Part shown: positions 47,441 through 64,000 of the stretch, piece after piece
Numbering within the stretch: the stretch's first letter is position 1
Layout of the letters: the number at the start of each line of letters is the position of its first letter
Assembly (NCBI RefSeq): GCF_000006565.2
Contig: NC_031469.1
Span: forward strand, 434,001-498,000
Length of the DNA stretch: 64,000 nt
Source: Toxoplasma gondii ME49
Lineage: Eukaryota; Apicomplexa; Conoidasida; Eucoccidiorida; Sarcocystidae
Direction: 5' to 3'
The notes under the pieces: model-generated
Told to the model about the DNA's origin: nothing
Databases searched by the model: none
The model's input: only the letters and a program-made list of their open reading frames with translations
Position numbers and translations under genes: made by a program

Positions 47441-50400
47441 ATGTCACGTCGAAGCAAGGAGTTCATCGCGGAAAACAAACAAGAGACCACAGAGACACGT
47501 GTCGCTGCCTCCTCCCACCCTCGCTCGTCAGGGCCTGTCTCCTCTCCGGATCCATCTTCTTCGGGCTGGTCGCGGGGCCCGAGTGCTGCTGTATATACAC
47601 CCCCTCAGGGTAAGGAAGCGGGACGGGAGGCTAATCTGTGTTTTGTGTCTCCCTTCTCTGTGGTAGTGTTTGTCGGTTCCGATTATCATGGGGGAAGAAG
47701 CAAAAAGGGGGTCTCACTCAATCAGCGAACAGAAAACGTGAAGCGACAGACGCAGTAGCTTTCCACTGGCGTTTCTAGCTTTTCTGTGAGAAAGGGCAGA
47801 AAGAGGACGGAAACTGGCGCTCTGCATACGCCCTTGAGTTTCTGCTGGATTTTTCTTTCTCAGGAGGGACTCAAGGTCGTGCCGCACAAAAGTCGGAGCC
47901 CAATCGCATTTCGATGGCATCTGCTGCCGTCTCTTCCTGTCGAGAAACAGGGGCATCCGCGCGCGGCGAGAGCAAGGCAAAGGAGTCGGGTGTCAGTACA
48001 CTGTACTCCAGGGCAGGGTGCGATTTCGCGATGCATGCGACCTACATGGAACCCGTGTCTCCGTTCGCTGCTTCGTCGGAGACACAGCGGGTGCGGCAGA
48101 GACCGGAGGGCGAGTCAAAGCCTTCATCACCTACAAGAGTTGAAAGGGGAGACGGAGGGGTGTCAAGAGAAGGCGAGGAAGAGACTCGACAGGAGACACA
48201 GACAGAAGAAGAAAAGGAACAACGGGGCGTGGCCAAGGACGAAGGAAGACGCGAACATGAAGAGGAAGATGCCCAGATGACGCCGCCGGACACCCCTTGC
48301 GTGCTCAGCGCAATTCAGGGCCTTCTGCAGACTTCGGTAAGCACTCAAGGAGGATCAGTGTGTAAGGAGGAGCTCATGTTCTTTTCTGCAGTGAGGCTGC
48401 AAAGGGAAGGGGGGGAAATCGACCATAGAAACCGCGTTTCCCACCGTGTATAGACAGCAAAGGAAGACCGGTAAAGAAGTGCAGCAGGACGATGAAGAAC
48501 CGACAAAAGTCGAAGAATAGGAACGTGAACTCGAAATGCACAGGCATTTGAAGGCTGAACTAGCTGTGTATAGCGTGTGTTTTTTCACGCAGCAAGGCGA
48601 GCGTATGTCAAGTTTTTTCGTCGAAGACGTGCAGGCATTCCCCGACCTTAGTCTAAAGGTGAGCAGTGGGGAGTCTCGGATTTTTGCAGGAGTACGAGAA
48701 AAAGCGGTGGAAAGCAAATGCAATGATAAGGCAAAAGAGGAGGCAGACGAGACTAAACCGCCTCTCGAGACATAATCCTGCAGGCAACCACGATTTCACG
48801 AGTTTCAAACGATCGCACCCTTTTCAAGCGTGACCGTCTGAGACTAGAGTCGAGTTGGACCATTAGGGAAACTTTTAAACAAGGAAGAAGAATTCCATAC
48901 GGAGGGGGTCCGTGCACAGGCATTCATATGTATATATAGATGCACAAACATTTGCATCTAGAATCCAAATTAAGAACACGTGTATATTTTTGGATTGTGG
49001 ACATCCATATATATATATATATATATATGTAAGCGTCCATTTGTCTAGAGATTGGGTGTAGGTGGTTCAGTGTACTGATGTATGTGTCGAGAAAGCATAG
49101 TAAGGAAATCGAAAATGCCCACTTTTCAGTGACGGCTGCTGCATGAACCTCTTATCCTTCACATGGCCAATTTTGATTCGCGTTTGATTTTCCATCGATG
49201 CTTCTGATTTGTTTTCAGCTGACAGGAGGAGACCTTCCTTCGTTTGCTCAACGGGGTCTAGTCAACACACACAACAACTGTTACATGAACGCCGTCGTTC
49301 AAGCTCTTCTTCCTGTTCTCCTCCCACTGTGGCCGCAACTTCTCTCGCCTCTGTATTGGGCTCGAAAGATCGGGCAAGGGTCGGACTCTCAGCCTCAGAG
49401 CGCCGCTTCGCTCTCGCTGTGGGGCAGTCTCGCCGAAGCTGTACGGGTGTTTCTCGAATTCAAGAAATCCTCGTCTGTTGCTCGCCCTGGCGATGTGGCT
49501 CGCATTTTCCAGCATGTTGTGTCTGGACAGTCCGGAGGGGTCATGGCTGAAGCCGGGCTTGTCTGGGGACAGCAGGCAGACGCGTCGGAATTCCTTCTTT
49601 TCCTTATCAATGGGCTCCACGACGAATGCAAATGGATGGTAGGTGTTCTAGTTTAGCAAGCTAACTAGGTTTCCCCAACTGGAAACGGAAGAAATTCCGT
49701 GGAAAGCGCAGTAGAAACTTAGGGTACGGTGTTCACGTGTAACTGATCATGAATTTCAAATAAACGCTGGATACCTGTATCCTCAGATCGAGCGACGTGT
49801 ATCTTTCTCGGTTATAGAATTTTAGGAATCCCTGGCGAGTTTCTTGTTCTGATTTAGCATGCAGCCTGGAAGCAGACACAATATTTTCTCGAGTGACGTG
49901 CACTGCGTCAAGAGGACCATTCCGCCCAGACGGGTTCCGGTATACATTCACCCTAGGACCGGCGCTTCAGAAGCGACTACATTTTGAAAGCCTTGTGTGT
50001 CCAGTGGCAACAGTGGGACTTTGTGTGAAATAGGCAAAGTGGACTCTTGCACCCGGGGCGAGGAAATTGCTTCGGCATTTTTGTTGATTCTCTCACGGGG
50101 TGCTGGTTTCTGTAGCTTGATTTTCCTCTCGAATTTGGAGACTCACGGTGACCGCAGCTGTTGGTGTTTTTCTTCCGAGTCACTTTTCACAGTGCATGCG
50201 GCCCTATCAGGTGACATGGCGAGTTAGCGACTGGAAACACAAGTAGCAGTTGCGGGGGGCGTCCGGTTTCTACAAGTTGTTTTTCTGTTCGAGCTTGTTT
50301 CATTGAATAGAGAGGCCACGGGGACGGTTTCGCTGACTCATCGGGAGCGCAAAATGGCGATGGCGGTTTCGTTGAGATCGGCAAGAAGAACAAGAAAATT

Positions 50401-51745
50401 AAACCTCGAGTCATCGGAAGCGACGAGGACTCACTCGTGTACCGGTACGCTTAGCACTTTGAGTTTTTCTTCTAAACCCGTCGACTTACCCTGTTCATTT
50501 CTCTGCGTGCACTGCAGCTGTCACGGAGTGTGTTTGTTCCGTCTGCTTCCTGTCTTTTCATTCCTCACCTTTTCCTTCAAGCGTGCAGCAGACAGTTTCT
50601 GTTTGTCTGCGCCGTTCAGGCTGTTTGGTGGTTCGTTGAGAGAGTGTTCCGTCGACCCTCGAACGGGGTCGAAGCTTAGCGAGCGGAAGGAGTTCTTCCT
50701 TTTTGTCTCCTGCTCGGTTCTTCCACATTTGCGAACTCTCGAGGCGGTCCTGGATGCACACTTCGCGGACCAAGAGGTGGAGCTCGCAGAAGCAGGCCCG
50801 AAGGCCAGTGGGGCTGACGAGAAGACTCTGAGGGCCAATCGGCGTGGCACGGGCGGTACCGGGGAGGGCCGAAAACGGGGTGCTGAGGCAGAGAGGCGGC
50901 CGCGATGTCGCCTGCAGACGCGCATTGAGTCTCCGCCTCCGATCCTCGTCATCGTGCTCCAGCGGTTCTCCTACGATCGAGAGAAGCAGCGAGCGCGGAA
51001 GGTGTCGCACCCCGTGACGCTGTCTGAACGGCTCGTTCTGCGGCCTTCCTGGTGCGTGAATTCCTCGCGCGAGGGCCTGCAGAAGCCTGAAGGCGTCTCT
51101 GCGGCCGACAGCAAAAACACCAAGAGCAGCACTCGGGGGTGCACTTTCCCGTTGGAAGCCGAGACGGCGAAGCGTGAGAGACACGAACAAACATGCCATC
51201 TGGGAGTCGAGGAGAGAACGTACGAGCTGTCCGGTGTCATCTCTCACAAAGGCGTTCTCATGAACAGGGGCCACTACACTGCAGCCAGTCGCCTACCGGT
51301 CTCCCTAGCCGCAACAGCTGGAAAGAGGCAAGGCGGCGCGTGTCGTGAGCACAACAGAAAAGACATTCTCTCGAACGTCAAGGGCGGCGACTGGGTGACG
51401 GCAGCAAAGGGCGGCTTGCGAGGCGAGGCGTTGAAAAGGGAGGCGCAGACAGATGTGGAGAGGCCGCGTGGAGGAGAAGAGCAATCCGAATCCGAGACCG
51501 AAAAAGAGAGACGCGCGGTTGCGCAAGAGAAGCCGGAGGAAGAAGAGACAGTGTGGATCCTCTCCGATGATATGTCATGCTCTGTGAGGTCGTTCGACGC
51601 TGTACAGAACATGGAAGGACACTACGTCCTCATTTTCGTCAACCGGCGATGGCAAGTAAGCAGCGACCCAAGGCGAGCCTTTGAACGAGCTCGCATGTTC
51701 CAGACCCAGCATAAAATGACGACGAAGACAGGCGACGAAGACTGA
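47441..51745 (+). CDS. Ubiquitin-specific protease, USP10/Ubp3-like
   Basis: Five exons fit in phase: 47441-47609, 47864-48336, 49219-49638, 50311-50444 and 50620-51745, giving 773 residues from the ATG at 47441. The cysteine box is RGLVNTHNNCYMNAVVQALL with nucleophile Cys235. It is followed by WGQQADASEFLLFLINGLHD, the USP10-type second box ([20 protein letters not shown]-like). After an insert come EIGKKNKKIKPRVIGSDEDS and LFGGSLRECSV, matching the Ubp3/USP10 finger region, then PPPILVIVLQRFSYDR. The histidine box is HKGVLMNRGHYTAAS with His617, and the domain ends with VWILSDDM and EGHYVLIFV. Low-complexity Glu/Arg/Lys inserts interrupt the fold. USP10 and Ubp3 remove ubiquitin from ribosomal, trafficking and stress-granule proteins, usually with a G3BP/Bre5 partner; the partner and targets here are unknown. 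All catalytic residues are present. Confidence 0.88.
49007..49029. repeat. (TA)n microsatellite in USP10-like intron 3
   Basis: About eleven TA units lie in the 882-base intron between exons 2 and 3 of the 47441-51745 gene model. A second, imperfect TA-rich run lies about 80 bases upstream. The tract is a likely length polymorphism. Confidence 0.88.
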
Positions 51746-54700
51746 AGGCACTGTAGCGGAAAGCGACAATAAAGACACAAGACAACAGAGGCTTGGTGCC
51801 CAATACCTGGGGAACAGTGGAAAAGCGGAAATAAAAACACGAGAAAAGAGGGTTCGTGGTGTGACCGTTTTCCGGAGATTTGTCTGTCTTCGGACGGCGA
51901 CACTCCTGGTTTTTTGATTCGGGTACACCAGGTGGCTTCTCTGTTCACATTAGTGCTTTTACCTCCCTAAAGAGGAATCAGTTTTCTCGAACTTAATTTG
52001 AGTTTTGTTTCAGGGCTACCGGAGATGTTGATAATGCACTGGTCTTCATCAGTATCGTGCACGTTCTATCAAGCGTGGAATCTGACGGTCCCCATGTGAA
52101 GTTATAAAGTTGTATCTTGTCACACGCTGAGGTTGATGTCCGCTTTAAAGAAATCAACCACCGATTTGCGAGACTCTGGATCTCTGAAGAAAAACAGTTC
52201 GTTCTTCGTAAAGAACGGTGAATACGATTGCAGGTGATCAGTTTGACGTCGCGTGTTGACCTCCATGAAGCTGGCGTTTCTAGCTTGTCGCTCTTCACTG
52301 ACAAAAAACCACTAGAAATGTCACCAATCATTTCAGTGGCACCGCTGCGAGATTCCAACCCAGCACCGCATTATTTTGAGTAGGTTACTTCCCAAATTTC
52401 AGATGCTCGTCTCCACTTTTTGTAGGTCCGCCGCAAGGCTATTTGGTAGTTCCCCTTTTCCACGACATTAAGGTTATTCCGCATCGGTTATGTTCTGGGC
52501 ATAATACATGAATTGTTGCCATCTCTCGTATTAAGAGTGAGAAAACGTAGAACTAACCTACGACAGACAACCTCGCCTACAGAGACCCCCACATTACGTG
52601 CATAGAATCGTTCCGGAGTAGTTCTCTTGCTGGGTTATCCAAATTCAAGCGTTGTAACTGCGGAGGCGGCGTCTTATTGAATTGTATTATAGCAGCGAGC
52701 TGCTAACTTTGGGACGCCCGGAACATGTTGTACAGCTGTAATCACTAATTCTCACACATGCAAACGTGGCAACTGTGAAGTCTGCTTGGTGTGTTCTCAC
52801 TGGAGTAGCCGCGAAACGTATCTCTCGAGATCTGGCGAATGTGATCGTGTTTGACGGCGGTTTATTAGGTTTGGGGGGATGATAGTGGACAAACGGTCAC
52901 CGTGTCGACTGCACTAATCCAAGCAGCACATGCGAGTGAAGCCTCAGAAACAACAGACACTGTGCGTCGCAAGCGAGCACACGCACTATATTTGGAAACT
53001 CAACGTAGTTGATTTCCGTTTGTCACGCAGAGTTGTCAGGTCCCCATGTTCAGCAGCAGGCGCATTGCAATATTGTTGATATTACGCGGAAGAGACAGCT
53101 ACTCCGGGTCCAACAAAAGAAGAAAACCGGTTTGAGGACTGTCACCAGTTGGTGGCGGAAGCTTCGCGAAATGAAGACCCAGCGTATGCCGCAGACATCT
53201 CTTGGAATCCTTGGAAACAAGCGTTCATTGTTAGTTTCCTTCACTGGAATGGGCCGTAGCCACAACGTGGCCAGGTGTAGCTGGCAGCGTCAATGAGCTG
53301 AAGACAGTCTGCCAGCAAATCAATCGGGACTTTCGAACGCAGCAAACGGCATACTGAGGTATTGAACGTTACACGGTAATCCTGAAACCAGACTAAGTTA
53401 CGACCAACAAAGAAATTATACAATTCTGGAATCCTCAAGTGCCGATCTTCCGCCAGCGCGTGTCCGATGAGGAGCTGTTCTACGATGCCTTGAAAACGAA
53501 GTGAGCAATAAAACCCGCATAGGGTAGAATCATAGTTTGACGACCGAAGACCGATCGACATGAATACACAGATAAAGTTCGAGATACAACGCCCAAACCG
53601 GGTAAAAGCGGAAGATATACTCCGAGTGCCCAAAATTCTTTACGAATTTTGTTGCCTGGCGAGACTTTTCAATCTTGTCGACTTTGATCTCTCGTCTCTG
53701 CTGGAGTAAAGCGACGTAAACGGCGGCGCACGATGCAGTCATCGTGTGAACATTCGCGTAGAGGGTTTTCAGATGTCTGATCGACAGCGCAGAAAACTTC
53801 CAGCACTAAGACAAGTATCCAAGAAGAAAGCAGGGCCTACACATTTCTCGACAGTGTGGCAATTATGCAATCAAGTCGGTCTGGCTGTGTGTGCGAGATT
53901 TTCTCACCGTGTCAAGCATTCGTGCAGAAAGCAGACCCTCAATCGCCATTCGCAGGGATTTCTCTGACGGTGAGAAGTTCCTGCTTCTTCCATGTCAAAC
54001 CCAGCAACTGTTCTGTAGAGAGGGCGCTGTGATGGATTCCCCTCAATTTTGTGCATGTTGCCGGTTGGAAAGTTTGTCACCGTTCACATGTCAGGCATGT
54101 TTTCCCTTTCAAGTGGGTAGAAAAAACTACTTCGAGAACAGAACGACTGAAAAGCTGAAATACTGAGGCGAAGGGTGTTAAATGCATTTGAACCACGTTC
54201 TTGGATTCAAATGTGTTTCTGTGGAATTATATACACACTGATTAGTTTTGCACGTGCCTGCGAGTGGTGGTGTGCTTTGGTTCCAAGGCCTATATGTGGG
54301 CTGATCCGACGTACTTGTTAGAATGCTTGTGTGAAGAAATGAAGCGAAACGAAGGCTGCCGACAGAGATTTTCCATCGTGCTCAGTGTTACTCTACAGTG
54401 TCATTTTATCCAGTCACGCTACATAGTTACCTCATTAATGCTGCAGTTTTTCCGCTTCACTTGTGCAGTGTCTGCTGTTGACTCACGCGGACAAACTGCC
54501 TCAGCCAATGCTCCGAACAGTCAGGTACTTGAAGGAGTATTACCCTTTTATTCAGCTAATCGAGATAGAAAATTATTTGTAAGGGTGTGCCGCCTGTTTT
54601 GCGAGTTCCACGAAGTTACCAAATGATGTGGCTCTCTTTTATTCCCTCCAGCGCTTTCGAGTTGTGTTTTGTCCCTTCTCGCTTCTCGCACGCAGACGCG

Positions 54701-55142
54701 TACAGTTCAAAGCTGCCCACAAAGTACGTGATTGTGGTAAAGTGTGACGGTGTTTTCGCTCGATGGGTCGGGACTGTTTCCAGAATTTGGAAGAACCTCG
54801 AAAGTGTTTTCCGTCCCGCCGACTTTGGTCGCAAAGTCAGGACAGTGGTACGGGGACGGCGAGCTGTTGCCTAGAGTCATCCAAGAACGTTTAAAGAAGC
54901 ATTTTTCCAGGTGGCATCCCACCGATATAAATACAAAAGTGTATTATATCGTAATCACGACAAATGCTCACCACAAAAAGAATACGATTGACAAACGCTC
55001 CTCTTTTTCCTCAGGTTAAAAAAAAGGAATTGATCCGCAGAATGCGTAACAAGGCGTTCACGTCCCAGGTAAGAAATACAAGGCTTATCAGCGGAAAAAC
55101 ATGTAGTTGTGTCTCGACTTTTTCCGAAACAAAGCATTTCGT
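51746..55142. other. Intergenic stretch between USP10-like gene and beta-tubulin
   Basis: This should hold the 3' regions of both convergent neighbours. Two unconfirmed candidates were noticed: a minus-strand two-exon frame (53742-53568 joined to 53488-53241, 139 residues, 79-base intron), and a plus-strand series of short exons between 53793 and 54874. The second needs introns of only 49-173 bases. Neither carries a motif, so they are recorded but not called. Confidence 0.3.
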
Positions 55143-62511
<7,369 letters not shown>

Positions 62512-63831
62512 CTTGAGATCTGTAGCGAGCATCTTGTCGACGAAAGTATACGAGGTCGCAATGAGCGGTGCCAGTCCATCCAAGCGTCTTAAAAACCACT
62601 AAATCGTTTCGTGTAGAACACATTCTTTTCAAACAAAGTGGACAAAACCCCTCAATTTACGATTATTAGAGAAGCTGTGTATGGATGTAGCTCACCTGCA
62701 CTCAGCACCCCCTGAAACAAGGTTACTCTGCGGAAACCACAAAATCGTAGCATCGCCTTGTTTGCCTGACGACTTCTCGTTTTCGCACAGCTCGTTCCCC
62801 CCATTCGCCAGCACGACAAAACAATGACACGGGTTGGTACCCACCAACTGGAGGAAGACACTCCCGCGAGCACATGCAGTTTCACTGCCATTTTCTGGTC
62901 CCTCTGTCTCATCCCCGTACGAGACAACACCACAACGACCCTCGAAGCAGTCATGAGCCGTTGACCAGAACGAAGTGAGAACGTTGTAAAGGGTTGGTGA
63001 AGCGGACAACACATACTGATTGCTGTTTTGAAAAAATTATTTCCCGTGGATTCTGCTAAAGTTCCTAGAAACTCGAACTACATTTTTGTGCTCTTAGGAC
63101 CTACTGAGGTAGTAGTCTAAAACGTCCAATCGAATGTCACGGGTGTCACTTTGCCAGGTGACTGTTCAAAAATAGGGTGTCATGATGCTTTTTGCATCGG
63201 TTAGAAATCGCGGTCTCAAGCACGAACGTTCGCCACGTTACCGAGCCCTGCTTCAAGAAGATCCGTCACTGTCACAGCACGATTGCTGGGGTCCACCTAG
63301 AAGTTGATCTAGCAGGTTCCACGCCGCAATGCCAGTCGGCTGCAAAGACGCGACCATGGCAATTGATGCGACCTTGGAGCTTGTAAGACGCACCGTAATC
63401 AAAGGATCGTCGATGAGCTTGAAAAGCTCTCGGACAACCTGAGGGTTCGGTACGTCCCAAGGGTTAAACGGGAAGGTGCGCTGCGTTGCTTGGAGAAAAC
63501 CTTGCGCTGCTACGTCGTCACAGAGTTTATCAGGTCTCCATTTTCCGGTGTCCCTCTCAGCAGCATCGCCGGTCGACTGCGCGATCGCATTCTCAGAGTA
63601 GACGCTTTCCGGCCTGTCCAGGGACTTTCCGGACATCTTACCGACGGGCGTTGAATACCGTCCGTAGTCCCTCTCTTTTAGGCTCTTTGCTTCAACTGGA
63701 TCTCCAACAAAAAACGCACCGAAGTCTCGGTCATTTTGCAGCCTGTCCACGAAGGCCACCTCCGCATCATCAAGAAAACGGGGGCGTCCTGTAGTCGACT
63801 CATCATCTCTGTCGTCTCCGCACCCCTGCAA
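62512..63831 (-). CDS. Multi-exon gene of unknown function, 3' and 5' ends unresolved
   Basis: Exon A runs from about 63831 or 63825 (two possible AG acceptors) to a donor at 63297/63296. It encodes about 176 residues, acidic and unbiased enough to be real: RFLDDAEVAFVDRLQNDRDF near its start, FPFNPWDVPNPQVVRELFKL in the middle, and AAWNLLDQLL at the end. Exon B (63015-62696) encodes about 106 residues including GRCGVVSYGDETEG, ETACARGSVFLQLVG and CFVVLANGGNELCENE, with six cysteines. A third exon, 62587-62512 (LDGLAPLIATSYTFVDKML), follows in phase 2. The A-to-B junction is a phase mismatch (1 into 0), so a short exon is missing or one border is wrong. The upstream exon was not found and may lie beyond the window edge at 64000. 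No family is recognised; the cysteines hint at a secreted or membrane protein, but no signal peptide is visible. Confidence 0.5.
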
Positions 63832-64000
63832 CTGTAATGAAACGAGCAGATCCACACAGACAACCGAAAACACTGGGAACCGAAAAAAGTTCCTCTCCGA
63901 TGCACGGCAGCCAGCTCACAGATCCCTTGCCTATGTTGTTCGGCACCAGTGAACGAAGTCAGTGGGATCGAAAAACGATGCGAATGCAATTGTGCAGAGA

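Noticed and set aside
50558..51274. 238-codon minus-strand frame opposite the USP10-like last exon
   Set aside because: The plus strand carries the catalytic His box and the hydrophobic core motifs. The antisense frame has none.
53241..53742. Minus-strand two-exon 139-residue frame
   Set aside because: The splice signals are good and it starts with an ATG, but it has no motif and a 79-base intron. It is kept only as a note.
53793..54874. Six short plus-strand exons joined in phase
   Set aside because: Introns would be only 49-173 bases and the start overlaps a divergent candidate on the other strand. There is no family support.

Overview
The window is nuclear DNA from a eukaryote. It is most likely a coccidian apicomplexan close to Toxoplasma gondii (Toxoplasma, Hammondia or Neospora); the species cannot be fixed from the sequence alone. 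Supporting this are GT-AG introns of roughly 0.1-1.8 kb, conserved catalytic domains embedded in very long Ser/Glu/Gly/Arg-rich extensions, a 449-residue beta-tubulin gene split by three introns, and (TA)n tracts inside introns. No bacterial operons, tRNAs, rRNAs or CRISPR arrays were seen.

Left part (1-17.7 kb): a divergent protein kinase (+) followed by a decayed coding-like tail; a secreted protein (-) with 38-residue tandem repeats and worn-out repeat copies beyond its stop; a hypothetical Ser/Pro-rich gene (-); and an ESF2/ABT1-type ribosome-biogenesis protein (-). The stretches at 9.8-12.6 and 13.6-17.7 kb hold no gene I can defend.

Middle (17.7-42.3 kb): a very large multi-exon mRNA cap 2'-O-methyltransferase (CMTR1/FtsJ type, +); a dual-specificity phosphatase (+); a four-exon RsfS/MALSU1-type ribosome-silencing factor (-), found by joining short exons in phase; and a single-exon 683-residue hypothetical protein (-).

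Right part (42.3-64 kb): a USP10/Ubp3-like deubiquitinase (+) whose probable 5' extension is cut off by one in-frame TAA; a beta-tubulin isoform (-); and, at the right edge, a multi-exon gene of unknown function (-) whose 5' end may lie outside the window.

The recognisable genes are ordinary eukaryotic housekeeping functions (mRNA capping, pre-rRNA processing, organellar ribosome assembly, ubiquitin and phosphate signalling, microtubules), and their order suggests no shared pathway. The most notable features are the atypical kinase, the huge cap methyltransferase, the cryptic RsfS gene, the repeat protein, and three places where coding-like sequence runs past a stop codon. Exon borders were assigned by eye from splice consensus, reading-phase continuity and family motifs; no alignment was run.
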